In this document: one piece after another, positions 26,369 to 35,502 of the stretch
How positions within the stretch are numbered: position 1 is the first letter of the stretch
How the letters are laid out: the number at the start of each line of letters is the position of its first letter
Assembly: GCF_030362935.1 (NCBI RefSeq)
Contig: NZ_JAUCDY010000014.1
Span: 7,049 to 71,048 of the forward strand
Source: Thiopseudomonas acetoxidans
GTDB taxonomy: Bacteria > Pseudomonadota > Gammaproteobacteria > Pseudomonadales > Pseudomonadaceae
DNA: 64,000 bases
Direction: 5' to 3'
Program-made: the position numbers and the translations under genes
The notes under the pieces: generated by a model
The model's input: only the letters and a program-made list of their open reading frames with translations
What the model was told of the DNA's origin: nothing
Database searches by the model: none

Positions 26369-26714
26369 TTTTGCTTACCTTCTTTAATTCGCTGGTGAAA
26401 TTGGCTTAGGTGTCAGTCGCAAGCGATGCATATTCCGTAAAGTCGCCGTGAATACATCCCTGTAGGCTCCACGGCGGCATCCATGCCGTCAAGGCTTTGC
26501 TCCATATACAACGCTCGCGCCCAGTTTAAGCGTTAGCGTTGGCTGGCGGTTTTGCTGCGTGCGGCTTGCACTGCTCTTAATGTTGCGAGCATGGCGTATG
26601 TTTAAGCAAAGCTTTGGCCGCCAAGGATGGCGACCGAGAGCCTACATGGACGTACTCGCGGCGTCTTTGCGTGACGTGCGCCATGCTCGCAACCTGCACA
26701 GTATGCACACCTCA
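26369..26714. other. 346-base gap between the FAH gene and the D-2-hydroxyglutarate dehydrogenase gene
   Basis: Dominated by the inverted repeat at 26435-26671. A short ORF reads through it but consists largely of the repeat and has no recognisable domain. No promoter box is obvious. Confidence 0.55.
26435..26671. repeat. inverted repeat of about 65 bp arms, not REP-type
   Basis: The left arm (26435-26500), read in reverse complement, aligns with the right arm (26606-26671). Both start GCAAAGC, share GGATG, AGCCTACA, GGA-GTA-TC and CGGCG blocks, and end at a CTTT-CG sequence. The arms flank about 105 bases. Each arm also contains a smaller imperfect palindrome (GGCATGGATGCC on the left). The arms do not resemble the TGTGGGA REP family. 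Similar elements exist in other pseudomonads as far as I recall. Confidence 0.7.
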
Positions 26715-28109
26715 TCAAACAGCAAAAATTTTCCCCGGATTCATAATGCCATTAGGATCGAACACGGCTTTAACCGCTTTCATCACTGCGATTTCTTCTG
26801 CGCTACGACTGTAATACAGGTAATCACGCTTAGTCATACCTACACCGTGTTCGGCAGAAATCGAGCCGTTGTATTTTTGTACTGTTTCAAACACCCACTG
26901 ATTAACCGTGGCGCATTTGGCAAAGAACTCGTCTTTATCCATCGTCTCAGGCTTGAGAATATTCAAATGCAGGTTGCCGTCGCCAATATGACCAAACCAC
27001 ACCACTTCAAAATCAGGGTAGTTTTTAGTGACAATCTCATCAATATCACGCAAAAACGCTGGAACCTTACCAACAGTTACTGAAACGTCGTTTTTATACG
27101 GCGTCCAATGAGCAATGGTTTCGGAAATGTATTCGCGCAACTTCCACAGGTTTTCTAACTGCTGCTCGCTCTGGCTCATCACGCCATCCAGCACCCAGCC
27201 TTCTTCCATACAGCGCTCAAATACCGCCAACGCCTGATCCATCACCTCTTCGCTTGCGGCTTCAAATTCCAGCAACGCATAAAACGGGCACTCAGTATCA
27301 AAAGGAGCAGGTACATCGCCACGCGCCAAGACTTTCGCCATGGCTTTATCGGAGAAAAACTCAAACGCTGTGAGGTCTAGTTCTTTTTGAAAAGCGTGTA
27401 ACACCGGCATGATGGAGTCGAAATCCGGCGCGCCCAATACCATAGCAGTAAGATTCTTCGGCGCGCGAGTCAGGCGCATAGTAGCTTCAACTACAAAGCC
27501 AAGCGTGCCTTCTGCACCAATAAACAACTGACGTAAATCATAACCGGTGGCATTTTTTATCAAATCCTTGTTGAGCTCTAACAGCTCACCTTTGCCGGTA
27601 ACCACTTTAAGACCAGCGACCCAGTCGCGGGTCATGCCGTAGCGAATCACCTTGATGCCGCCGGCGTTAGTGCCAATATTGCCGCCAATCTGGCTGGAGC
27701 CGGCTGAAGCAAAATCGACCGGATAATACAAACCCTGCTCTTGGGCAAACTGCTGCAGCTGCTCGGTCACTACACCCGGCTCACAAACCACGGTGCGATC
27801 CATCTCGTTAAACTCAAGGATACGATTCATATAGTCAAAGGACACCACCACTTCACCATTGGCAGCCACCGCCGCGGCAGACAAGCCTGTGCGCCCACCA
27901 GACGGCACGAGCGCGACGTTACACTCATTGGCCCAGCGTACAATGGCCTGCACCTGCTCCACACTGCGCGGAAAAGCAATCGCCATGGGGGCTGGGGTGA
28001 AATGTTTGGTCCAGTCGATACCGTGACTGGCTAAGGAGTCGGTATCAGTTAAGAGCTTGCCGCTATCAACAAGTGTTTTAAGCTCTTCAATCAGGGCTTG
28101 ATGGGTCAT
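26715..28109 (-). CDS. FAD-linked D-2-hydroxyglutarate dehydrogenase
   Basis: 464-residue FAD-binding oxidoreductase of the GlcD/D2HGDH type. The PP-loop FAD motif is ALVPSGGRTGLSAAAV and the FAD_oxidase_C end contains WFGHIGDGNLHLNI and SAEHGVGMTKRDYL. It would oxidise D-2-hydroxyglutarate to 2-oxoglutarate. The gene lies divergently next to serA, as in other Pseudomonas species, where this enzyme removes the D-2-hydroxyglutarate made by SerA and so drives serine synthesis. The start at 28109 is chosen for the GAGAGT upstream; an ORF extension of 15 codons has no support. A generic GlcD-type lactate/glycolate role is the alternative. Confidence 0.88.
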   Translation of the reverse strand: MTHQALIEELKTLVDSGKLLTDTDSLASHGIDWTKHFTPAPMAIAFPRSVEQVQAIVRWANECNVALVPSGGRTGLSAAAVAANGEVVVSFDYMNRILEFNEMDRTVVCEPGVVTEQLQQFAQEQGLYYPVDFASAGSSQIGGNIGTNAGGIKVIRYGMTRDWVAGLKVVTGKGELLELNKDLIKNATGYDLRQLFIGAEGTLGFVVEATMRLTRAPKNLTAMVLGAPDFDSIMPVLHAFQKELDLTAFEFFSDKAMAKVLARGDVPAPFDTECPFYALLEFEAASEEVMDQALAVFERCMEEGWVLDGVMSQSEQQLENLWKLREYISETIAHWTPYKNDVSVTVGKVPAFLRDIDEIVTKNYPDFEVVWFGHIGDGNLHLNILKPETMDKDEFFAKCATVNQWVFETVQKYNGSISAEHGVGMTKRDYLYYSRSAEEIAVMKAVKAVFDPNGIMNPGKIFAV

Positions 28110-28351
28110 TGTGTTACTCTCAGTTTTTTCATCACGGCCCTGAGCAAACTTCAAGGCAAAAAAGTTTAGGTTAGTTGTAGAATTATACAGGCACAGAGGA
28201 AATCATGCTGACTTTACTCTGGCTTATGATAGCATAGACACCCCGCTAATCGCGCACCCTGCCGATTCCCGGGCCGGTCTTTTTAGTCACCGTTCCGGCC
28301 AGCATTGACTGTCCGTTTCATTGAACACTTCAGGACAACAGGTTTACGCAG

Positions 28352-29581
28352 ATGAGTAAGACATCGCTTGATAAAAGCAAAATTCGCTTTCTTCTTCTTG
28401 AAGGAGTACACCAGAACGCTCTCGACACACTGAAAAAAGCGGGCTACTCCAACATTGAATACATAACCGGCGCATTGCCCGAAGATGAGCTGAAAGAGAA
28501 AATTGCTGACGCACACTTTATCGGTATTCGCTCTCGCACCCAGCTCACCGAAGAGGTGTTTGAGTGCGCCAACAAACTAGTCGCTGTAGGTTGTTTCTGT
28601 ATTGGTACTAACCAAGTTGACCTGAACGCTGCACGCGAACGCGGTATTGCCGTCTTTAATGCCCCTTATTCCAACACCCGCTCAGTCGCAGAACTAGCAA
28701 TCGGCCAGGCCATCATGCTCCTGCGCGGTATTCCCCAGAAAAACGCCGAATGTCATCGTGGCGGCTGGATGAAAAGCGCAACAGGCGCGTATGAAGTACG
28801 TGGTAAAAAACTCGGTATTATCGGTTACGGTTCTATTGGCACACAACTTTCCGTATTGGCCGAAGCCATGGGCATGCAAGTGTACTTCTACGATGTGGTC
28901 ACCAAGCTGCCCTTAGGTAATGCGGTACAGATTGACAGCCTAAACGAGCTACTGGGCATGGCGGACGTTGTCTCGCTGCACGTACCACAATTGCCTTCCA
29001 CACAGTGGATGATTGGCGATGAACAGATTCGCGCTATGAAAAAAGGCAGTATTCTGCTTAACGCAGCACGGGGTACCGTGGTGGTTATCGAAGCCTTGGC
29101 AGAAGCAATCAAAGACGGTCATTTAGCCGGTGCCGCCATTGATGTATTCCCCGTTGAGCCGCGCGCCAATGGTGAGGAATTCACCAGCCCACTGCGCGGT
29201 CTAGACAACGTTATTTTGACTCCGCACATTGGCGGCTCAACCCAAGAAGCGCAAGCCAATATTGGCTTTGAAGTGGCCGAGAAGCTGGTTAAATACAGTG
29301 ACAACGGTACGTCGGTCTCTTCTGTTAACTTCCCTGAAGTGGCACTACCTTCACACCCCGGCAAACACCGTATCCTGCATATTCACAAGAATATCCCAGG
29401 CGTAATGGGTGCGATCAACAAAGTCTTTGCTGATAACAACATCAACGTTTCCGGTCAGTTTTTACAAACCGACGACAGCGTTGGCTATGTGGTGATTGAT
29501 ATTGCCGCCGAGCACTCTGAATTGGCACTGAGTAAGCTGCAGGAAGTTGAAGGCACCATGCGCTGCCGGATTCTTTACTAA
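28352..29581 (+). CDS. serA: D-3-phosphoglycerate dehydrogenase
   Basis: First enzyme of serine synthesis, oxidising 3-phosphoglycerate with NAD+. It can also reduce 2-oxoglutarate to D-2-hydroxyglutarate. It has 409 residues, the length of the E. coli-type enzyme. It has the Rossmann motif LGIIGYGSIGTQL, catalytic Arg in NAARGTVV, Glu in VFPVEP and His in LTPHIGGSTQEA. A C-terminal ACT domain (about 335-409) explains feedback inhibition by serine. The pairing with the divergent FAD dehydrogenase is functionally meaningful. Confidence 0.96.
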   Translation: MSKTSLDKSKIRFLLLEGVHQNALDTLKKAGYSNIEYITGALPEDELKEKIADAHFIGIRSRTQLTEEVFECANKLVAVGCFCIGTNQVDLNAARERGIAVFNAPYSNTRSVAELAIGQAIMLLRGIPQKNAECHRGGWMKSATGAYEVRGKKLGIIGYGSIGTQLSVLAEAMGMQVYFYDVVTKLPLGNAVQIDSLNELLGMADVVSLHVPQLPSTQWMIGDEQIRAMKKGSILLNAARGTVVVIEALAEAIKDGHLAGAAIDVFPVEPRANGEEFTSPLRGLDNVILTPHIGGSTQEAQANIGFEVAEKLVKYSDNGTSVSSVNFPEVALPSHPGKHRILHIHKNIPGVMGAINKVFADNNINVSGQFLQTDDSVGYVVIDIAAEHSELALSKLQEVEGTMRCRILY

Positions 29582-29590
29582 GTCAGTCAT

Positions 29591-29615
29591 GCGCGGGTGA
29601 TAGCCTTGCCCGCGC
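29591..29615. terminator. possible shared hairpin between serA and the convergent hydrolase gene
   Basis: GCGCGGG (29591-29597) pairs with CCCGCGC (29609-29615) in the 46-base gap between convergent genes. There is no clear T-tract on either strand, so it is a weak terminator call. Confidence 0.4.
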
Positions 29616-29627
29616 GCCCGCTTAACC

Positions 29628-30557
29628 TTACAAGAACCTCTCAATAAAACTAAACTCTTGCTGCCGGTAATGTGCCTGCTCATTGACTAAATGATGTCCA
29701 GCGCCCGGTAACATGAAGAGTTCAGGTTGCTTAAACTTATCTTCTAACACGTTAAGATTGTGTCGCCAGTCCACCGTCTGATCGCCATCTCCCTGCAAAA
29801 TTATCGGGCTCATCTTTTTAGCCTGTGCCTTCTCAATTTGCGGAATCCAACGCGATAAAGCACCCACCCAAGCCGTGGGCAGCACATTCGCTTGCAGCGG
29901 ATCGCGCTGCAAAAACTCAACAAAATCTTTATCCGTCGAATTATTGGTGCGCTGCCTAGGCACCTGCTTAACAAAAGGACGTAGGCTTTGATAGAGCAGT
30001 TTCGATTGGCGCCAAGCCCGCGGACGCACTAGGGGTGCAAAGAGTATTAAGTGGCCTATTTCTGACAATGGCTGCTGGTTCAGCGCATAATCCAGCGCAA
30101 TAGCACCCCCCATACTTTGTCCCGCCAAGTGCCAAGGCGCAGGCAAAGATAATTGCTGCGCCACCTCAAACAACGCAGCCAATACCGCTTGGTACTCAGA
30201 AAACTCAGAGATACTGGCGCGCGCACCCGTAGACAACCCATGCCCTGGCAGATCACAACTCAGCACGGCAAAATTATTATTCAGTGCCCAGCGAAATAAA
30301 TGTCCGTACAATCCCATATGATCATAGTAGCCATGAAGCACAATCAAGGTCGCCACTGCGCGCTGCGGTATAAAATAGTGCACTGCTAGCTGATAATTAA
30401 GCACTTGCATACGCCCAAGGCGCTGCTCTATATTGCTCGGTTTAAAATCCAGCCGATAGAAATCACGCCAGTTTTGTGTCCAAGCGGGCTCGACCTGTTC
30501 GGAAAACAGCTGGGGTAAAGAGTTTTGCGGATTTAAACTGATAAAATCAGGCGGCAT
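29628..30557 (-). CDS. alpha/beta hydrolase, lysophospholipase/monoacylglycerol lipase-like
   Basis: 309 residues of the Hydrolase_4 group. Visible are the oxyanion region VLHGYYDHMGLYGHL, the nucleophile elbow LAGQSMGGAIAL (Ser), an Asp in LQGDGDQTVD and a C-terminal His in PGAGHHLVNE. There is no signal peptide, so it is cytoplasmic. The physiological substrate is unknown. It is a single-gene unit convergent with serA. Confidence 0.85.
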   Translation of the reverse strand: MPPDFISLNPQNSLPQLFSEQVEPAWTQNWRDFYRLDFKPSNIEQRLGRMQVLNYQLAVHYFIPQRAVATLIVLHGYYDHMGLYGHLFRWALNNNFAVLSCDLPGHGLSTGARASISEFSEYQAVLAALFEVAQQLSLPAPWHLAGQSMGGAIALDYALNQQPLSEIGHLILFAPLVRPRAWRQSKLLYQSLRPFVKQVPRQRTNNSTDKDFVEFLQRDPLQANVLPTAWVGALSRWIPQIEKAQAKKMSPIILQGDGDQTVDWRHNLNVLEDKFKQPELFMLPGAGHHLVNEQAHYRQQEFSFIERFL

Positions 30558-30651
30558 AGGCTTTAATCGTCTGCGACAATCTGTTCATTTAGTTAACTCT
30601 TGAGACCTGTCAATCTAGACTGACTCTGCAAGCATAGCGCACTTAATAAAA

Positions 30652-31197
30652 ATGATTAAAAAATTTCTTATTGCCTTAGTAATTCTACTCTGGGTGGGCG
30701 TTTTGCTCAGCGCGCTCTGGTGGTACAACACCACCTACATTCGTACCGAATTTTTTGCGGGTCAAGAATTACAGCTGCCACAAGACATTGCTGGGCCGGG
30801 TCGGATTCGCTTGGTACATTTTTGGGATCCCAGCTGCCCCTGCAATCTTGGTAATCAGCAACACCTCGGCGAGCTAACTCGCGACTACGCCGACAGCGTT
30901 GATTTTTATCATGTGCAAATGCCCGGCAGTAACGGTCACCTGCCGAAAACACTAAACAGGCTAAAACCTATAAAAATCCACGTTAATACTGATATTTTGC
31001 CGGCAAGTCCCGCCGTTGCAATTTGGGATGAATTTGGTCAACTCGCCTATTTTGGCCCCTATAGTGAAGGGGCTATCTGCAACTCCAGCAATAGCTTTGT
31101 AGAGCCCGTTCTTGAGGCGCTCAAGCAAGGGCGCTCGGTGTTATCTGGCAGCAACCTAGCTGCTGGATGCTTTTGCACTTGGCAACCTTCACCCTAG
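30652..31197 (+). CDS. membrane-anchored thioredoxin-like protein (DUF6436 type)
   Basis: 181 residues with an N-terminal membrane helix (about 4-25, FLIALVILLWVGVLLSALWW) and a periplasmic domain with a thioredoxin-like strand and cysteine motif, VHFWDPSCPCNLGNQQ. C-terminal strands end with AAGCFC. The cysteine pair resembles a redox site, but it is Cys-Pro-Cys rather than a CxxC, so classical disulfide oxidoreductase activity is uncertain. It lies directly upstream of dnr, though nothing ties it to denitrification. Confidence 0.75.
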   Translation: MIKKFLIALVILLWVGVLLSALWWYNTTYIRTEFFAGQELQLPQDIAGPGRIRLVHFWDPSCPCNLGNQQHLGELTRDYADSVDFYHVQMPGSNGHLPKTLNRLKPIKIHVNTDILPASPAVAIWDEFGQLAYFGPYSEGAICNSSNSFVEPVLEALKQGRSVLSGSNLAAGCFCTWQPSP

Positions 31198-31261
31198 CGC
31201 GACAAGTGTGCTAGTCTTGGACTCAGCAGTCTGTTTACATGCCTCAAGCCGAGAACCAACT

Positions 31262-31951
31262 ATGGAACCGCATCCGCTATACCAGAAGATTTTGCGCGAG
31301 CATCATCTTTTCCAGCCACTCACCGAAACACAACTTGCCAAATTGCTGGAAGAAAGCCAGCTGGTTAACTTAGAGAAAGACCAGTACGTATTTCATCAGG
31401 GTGAGCCCTGCGTCAACTTTGGCTTTGTAATCTCCGGCAGCATTAAAATTTACCGCCTCACACCAGACGGGCAAGAGAAGGTTTTTGAAGTTGTAGGCGA
31501 TCGCAAGACCTTCGCCGAAGCTATGATGTTTATGGATCACCAGCAATACGTCGCCACATCTCAAGCAGTGACGCCCACACAAATGCTGCTGATACCCAAC
31601 ACCAGTTATAAAGCTTTGATTAAAGAAAATAGTGAACTCTCCACTGCGCTACTGGCTGCCTTGTCTATTCGGCTGCACCAACGCCTTAATGAAATCGAAA
31701 TTCTCTCACTGAAAAACGCTACTCACAGAGTGATTCGCTATATCCTTTCACAAGCGTTGCGCTCCTGCAGCAGTTGCCAAACCCCTAGCTTTGAGTTGCC
31801 GATTGCCAAGCGTTTAATCGCTGGTCAGTTGTCGATCCAACCAGAAACTTTTTCACGCATTATTCACCACCTCAGTCATGAAGGCATTATTCGTGTTGAA
31901 GGCCGCCTGATTTGTATTTTGGATAGGGACCGCCTAGAAAAGTACGAGTAA
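31262..31951 (+). CDS. dnr: DNR, NO-responsive Crp/Fnr regulator of denitrification
   Basis: Crp/Fnr-family activator of 229 residues. The cyclic-nucleotide-like sensor domain (about 1-125) lacks the N-terminal cysteine cluster of FNR/ANR and matches Pseudomonas DNR closely, for example KIYRLTPDGQEK, FAEAMMFMD and LSLKNATHRV. DNR binds heme and responds to NO. The C-terminal winged-helix domain has the recognition helix SIQPETFSRIIHHL, whose E and R contact TTGAT half-sites. Perfect DNR boxes occur just downstream (dnrP) and before norC, so this protein probably acts on its own neighbourhood. The ATG at 31262 begins the conserved part. Confidence 0.93.
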   Translation: MEPHPLYQKILREHHLFQPLTETQLAKLLEESQLVNLEKDQYVFHQGEPCVNFGFVISGSIKIYRLTPDGQEKVFEVVGDRKTFAEAMMFMDHQQYVATSQAVTPTQMLLIPNTSYKALIKENSELSTALLAALSIRLHQRLNEIEILSLKNATHRVIRYILSQALRSCSSCQTPSFELPIAKRLIAGQLSIQPETFSRIIHHLSHEGIIRVEGRLICILDRDRLEKYE

Positions 31952-31954
31952 TCT

Positions 31955-31968
31955 TTGATTGCTATCAA
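31955..31968 (+). promoter_or_regulatory. DNR/ANR box before dnrP
   Basis: TTGATTGCTATCAA is a perfect TTGAT-N4-ATCAA palindrome. A -10-like CATATT lies at 31992-31997, the position expected if the box is centred at -41.5 (class II FNR-type activation). Confidence 0.85.
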
Positions 31969-32027
31969 GCTGTTTTGACAAGCTTACGTGGCATATTTGT
32001 ATGCACGCTTTAAACAGGGTGAACACA

Positions 32028-32222
32028 ATGGCCACGTGTCTTTATTGCCAGCAAGATAATCCAGACGACCTCGCAACTTGCCAACACTGTGGCATGGCAC
32101 TGCCGCAGCAGCAAAAACAGCGCGCCGCGCAACGCTTGGTGCGTTTCAAGTGGTTTGTGATTGCCCTAACTATTTTCTGCGCAATCATGATTATCTGGTT
32201 ACCCCGCTCGATGCCCAGCTAG
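32028..32222 (+). CDS. dnrP: DnrP-like small zinc-ribbon membrane protein
   Basis: 64-residue protein with a zinc-ribbon-like pair of cysteine knuckles (CLYCQQ and CQHCGMALP) and one C-terminal membrane helix (about 40-58, FVIALTIFCAIMIIW). Matches the small protein called DnrP next to dnr in denitrifying Pseudomonas; its function is not established. The ATG at 32028 is chosen because upstream codons lie in the promoter region and the conserved part starts at MATCLYC. Expression should need DNR or ANR through the box at 31955. Confidence 0.82.
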   Translation: MATCLYCQQDNPDDLATCQHCGMALPQQQKQRAAQRLVRFKWFVIALTIFCAIMIIWLPRSMPS

Positions 32223-32262
32223 GTTTAACCCCTGCAATTCATGGGTATGAATGCCTCCCTTA

Positions 32263-32408
32263 GGTAGGAGCGCAACTTTTGCGCGAATGTGACTAGCCGG
32301 CAGCGCCTAAGTTAGGTTTTTAACCGGCAGCGCCTGAGTTGGCTTTGTCATCCGCCAGCACTTGAGTTGGGTTTAGAGCCCGTATTGCGCATAAGATGCG
32401 CTCCCACA
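32263..32408. repeat. inverted REP pair between dnrP and nnrS
   Basis: 32263-32287 (+, stem GCGCAA-CTT-TTGCGC, head slightly changed to GTAGGA) and 32384-32408 (-, GCGCAT-CTT-ATGCGC). Between them a short motif of about 27 bases (GGCAGCGCCT-AGTTGG-TTT type) is repeated three times. They separate the convergent dnrP and nnrS genes. Confidence 0.8.
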
Positions 32409-32419
32409 AGTGCAGTGTG

Positions 32420-33526
32420 TTATCTGCACTGCCAAAATACCCAGATCAGGCTGGCGAAGCCGAGTGACCAGCACAGCATGGCGCTGTGCACTAAGGGTAG
32501 GTAGGCGGCTGGAAAGACAGGCGCAAAAATGCGTAGCAACGCCCCCATGACTAGCAAAGCCGTCGCCAGATGACTGGAGCGCAGCGCGTTGGCGTCTTTA
32601 AAGCGTTTCACTACCGTCACCCGTGCCATAATGCTTACCATTAACACACCCATCGCGCCCACTGTCAGCGTGTGTATGGCAACTAAACCAGCCAGCGGCG
32701 AGTAGGCCCCCGCTGCCAGCAGCAACAAAGCTGTGCCCAGACTGGCGTAACCAAAAAACAACCACAGAATATCCAGTCGCCGCCAATAGCGCCAAGGTTG
32801 CCAACGTAACAGCCTTAGCCAAACAACAACTCCTGCCACCCCTAAAGCCAACGCCTGCAGTAGCGCGGTTGCATCGAGCACTTGCAACAACAAAGCCAGC
32901 GTGAGACTGATTAAACCCGCACCCTCCAAATTCGGCTGAACTCGGTTTTCCATGCGGATGTTTTGCTGCAGCCAAAAACTCGCCAAGGTAGGTGCTATTA
33001 CTCGCCCACCCATAAAAAACATCAGTGCCGCCAGCACCAACAAGCCGTGCGCTAACAGCCGGTGCAACACCAACGCATCGTAGCCAGCCAAGGTGGTAGC
33101 AATACTAAATAAAATAATGATAGGCGCGACACTTTGATTACGCCATTTCTTGGCACGCCAAAAACGCGGTACCACCCAATAACTCAATAACGCAGCACCG
33201 GCAGCAGCAAACAACATCACCGGCAGGCTAAAGGGCCAAGCCAAAAAACCAATACGCGCCAGCAACCACAAAGCGATATAGCCCAAGAGCTGCGGCTTGG
33301 GCATAGGTCCCAACAAGTAACCAGACACCACCAAAAATGCCATGCCAAACAGCATTTCATGGGCATGACCAAAGGGTGTCTGTAGTCCAGCAGGTACAGG
33401 TAGGTAACCCAGCATTCCCAGTACCGACAACGGTAGCATCAGCACGCCATAGGCAGCGGCTAGGGGAAATAGCCATTGCCTGGCTTGTACTTTGACGGGT
33501 TTGCGAGACGTGTTTACTAGGCTCAT
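32420..33526 (-). CDS. nnrS: NnrS family heme-copper membrane protein
   Basis: 368-residue polytopic membrane protein with about ten to twelve helices. The family His-containing segment is FGHAHEMLFGMAFLVVSGYLLG, followed by GGRVIAPTLASF and the late LVAIHTLTVGAMGVLMVSIM. NnrS proteins protect cells from nitrosative stress and appear with NO reductase genes. The ATG overlaps the norD stop (ATGA), so it is the fourth gene of a norC-norB-norD-nnrS unit under the DNR box at 37592. Confidence 0.92.
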   Translation of the reverse strand: MSLVNTSRKPVKVQARQWLFPLAAAYGVLMLPLSVLGMLGYLPVPAGLQTPFGHAHEMLFGMAFLVVSGYLLGPMPKPQLLGYIALWLLARIGFLAWPFSLPVMLFAAAGAALLSYWVVPRFWRAKKWRNQSVAPIIILFSIATTLAGYDALVLHRLLAHGLLVLAALMFFMGGRVIAPTLASFWLQQNIRMENRVQPNLEGAGLISLTLALLLQVLDATALLQALALGVAGVVVWLRLLRWQPWRYWRRLDILWLFFGYASLGTALLLLAAGAYSPLAGLVAIHTLTVGAMGVLMVSIMARVTVVKRFKDANALRSSHLATALLVMGALLRIFAPVFPAAYLPLVHSAMLCWSLGFASLIWVFWQCR

Positions 33527-35367
33527 GGCTCAGTTAGTAGCCGGTATAACTGCGGTAAGCGCGTAGGCAACTGCCCGGGCTCTTTAATCAACGTATAACC
33601 ATTAGCGCCGAACATATAGGGCAGATAGTCACCCGCTTTTTGATCAATGGTGATACAGAATGGCAGCAAGCCTGCCTTACGTGCTTCTAATACCGCTTGG
33701 CGGGTATCTTCCACACCGTAGCGTCCCTCATAGACATCCAAGTCATTGGGCTTACCATCGGTAATCAATAACAACAGTTTGCGCTGATGTGGACGCTTGC
33801 TCAGTAACTGGGTAGCTTGACGAATCGCAGCACCCATACGGGTATAATAACCGGGTTTTAACGACTGAATCGCACCGCACACCTTGGCGTTATATTTGTT
33901 GTCGAACCCTTTAATTTCTATCATCCGCACATGCTGGCGACGCAGCGAAGAAAAGCCATACACAGCAAAGTCATCGCCAACTACGGATAACGCCTCGGAA
34001 AATAACATCAGGCTATCGCCGACAACATCAATCACACGACGCTCGTTATCCACGTGGGCATCGGTCGACATAGACAGGTCTGCTAGGGCTAAGCAGGATA
34101 AGTCACGCTGCTTGCGCTGCAGATCCATAAACAAACCCGGCTGTTGGGTTTGCCCCTGTTTACGCTGCACGTAAAAATCCACACAGGCTTGCAGATCCAG
34201 TTCACTGCCCTGCATTTGCTGTTTATACCAACGTGGCTCACTGCGTAGGTTTTCAAACTGACGGCGTACTTTATGTGCTAAAGCAGTTAAACGCTCCGGC
34301 AAGGGCATAGGCTCTTGCAAGCGTGGCTGCATCATTTGCACGTTAACGTAATCCTCGCGCAAACAATTTCGGCGAAAATCCCATTCAGGCAGCTTGATAC
34401 CCTCGCCCATCGGCAAATCATCAACATCGGCTGGAGGCAAGTCCAAGTGCAGCTTTAAGCCACCGCCCTTACGTTTGCGTTTTTTCGACAGCGCAATCTC
34501 GTCCAGATCATCGGCGACCCGTGCAGCATCAATATCATCGTTATCATCACCACAACGATCAAGATCAATGTGCTCTGTCCAGGTAAAGAGACTTTCTAAA
34601 CGAAACAGCAACAAACCCTGCTTGCCGGTATTGTCATCTACACGGCTGGCTTGTTTGCGTACCTCTTTCCCCTCACCTTGAGAGCGACCTAATAAATCGC
34701 CATCTTCCTCTTCTTCCCAGTGCGTTTGCTGGGGATCACCCAGATTAAGCGGCGGATAGAGCCACAAAGCCACCGGCCATGGCGCACTCTCACTCACTGG
34801 AAATTCGGTAATAGAGCCGGGTTTTAATAATGCTTGACGAATCGCCTCTTCCACAGCGGCCTCTGCCGGCGGAAGATCTTCTGGTTTAGGACGCAAGGCA
34901 ATATGCGCCAACACCAGTTCGGCATAGCGCGATTGTAAGGCGGGATATTGCTCTAACAGCTCCGCAATCCATGTTTGGTTATCGCGCGCCCAGTGGCGCA
35001 TAGAGCCTGCATGGGCGGCAAGAATGGTTAGCCAACGATAGAGCTCGCGGTTGTATTGCGTTTCTGGGTATACCGCGATGCTGGCTGGTAGACGCACGCT
35101 ATGCGAATCACGCCAAGCAACTGACAGCTGCTGGGCTGTGCCAGCAATTTTTTGCAAGAAAGAGCGCCTAACCATCATTTGCCGGGCATGCGCCGCTTCT
35201 AAGCTGACTTCATGACCGCCACCCATGGCGCGGAATAATAACGCTAGGCCAGGCTGGATGGTTTCTAATTCTATCCGAGCATCTGGGTATTCAGGATCAG
35301 CTTTGCGCGTAATAAAGCGGTGCCAAATACTACCTGCTAACTCTTCAACTTCAATCGCAAAACTCAT
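33523..35367 (-). CDS. norD: nitric oxide reductase activation protein NorD
   Basis: 614 residues, the normal Pseudomonas NorD length. The N-terminal two thirds are family-specific; the C-terminal third is a von Willebrand A domain with the metal-site DLSMSTD and later LLLITDGKPNDLD. It is needed for assembly or activation of the NorCB complex. NorD often works with the AAA ATPase NorQ, which is not here. Start at 35367 has AGGAGGAAAG directly upstream; 29 further upstream codons are excluded. It is separated from norB by 221 bases holding two hairpins and a REP. Confidence 0.93.
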   Translation of the reverse strand: MSFAIEVEELAGSIWHRFITRKADPEYPDARIELETIQPGLALLFRAMGGGHEVSLEAAHARQMMVRRSFLQKIAGTAQQLSVAWRDSHSVRLPASIAVYPETQYNRELYRWLTILAAHAGSMRHWARDNQTWIAELLEQYPALQSRYAELVLAHIALRPKPEDLPPAEAAVEEAIRQALLKPGSITEFPVSESAPWPVALWLYPPLNLGDPQQTHWEEEEDGDLLGRSQGEGKEVRKQASRVDDNTGKQGLLLFRLESLFTWTEHIDLDRCGDDNDDIDAARVADDLDEIALSKKRKRKGGGLKLHLDLPPADVDDLPMGEGIKLPEWDFRRNCLREDYVNVQMMQPRLQEPMPLPERLTALAHKVRRQFENLRSEPRWYKQQMQGSELDLQACVDFYVQRKQGQTQQPGLFMDLQRKQRDLSCLALADLSMSTDAHVDNERRVIDVVGDSLMLFSEALSVVGDDFAVYGFSSLRRQHVRMIEIKGFDNKYNAKVCGAIQSLKPGYYTRMGAAIRQATQLLSKRPHQRKLLLLITDGKPNDLDVYEGRYGVEDTRQAVLEARKAGLLPFCITIDQKAGDYLPYMFGANGYTLIKEPGQLPTRLPQLYRLLTEP

Positions 35368-35440
35368 GCTCTTTCCTCCTGTACCCCTAGATACTGCGAG
35401 CTGTAGGCAGAAGAACAATACACGATTAAAACCGTCGCTG

Positions 35441-35466
35441 TCGCGCATTAACATGCGCTCCTACAG
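35441..35466 (-). repeat. REP element between norB and norD
   Basis: A minus-strand copy with stem GCGCAT-GTTA-ATGCGC, head CTGTAGGA. It sits inside the transcribed spacer. Confidence 0.75.
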
Positions 35467-35502
35467 CTCCTAGCTGTACCCAACTAAACTGGGGTTTTCT
35501 AG

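Noticed and set aside
26559..27083. 174-codon plus-strand ORF over the inverted repeat and the end of the dehydrogenase gene
   Set aside because: It is largely antisense to the dehydrogenase gene and starts inside the repeat; no domain recognised.
32223..32419. Small RNA gene between dnrP and nnrS
   Set aside because: The structure is explained by an inverted REP pair and a short internal repeat; no promoter or separate terminator was found.
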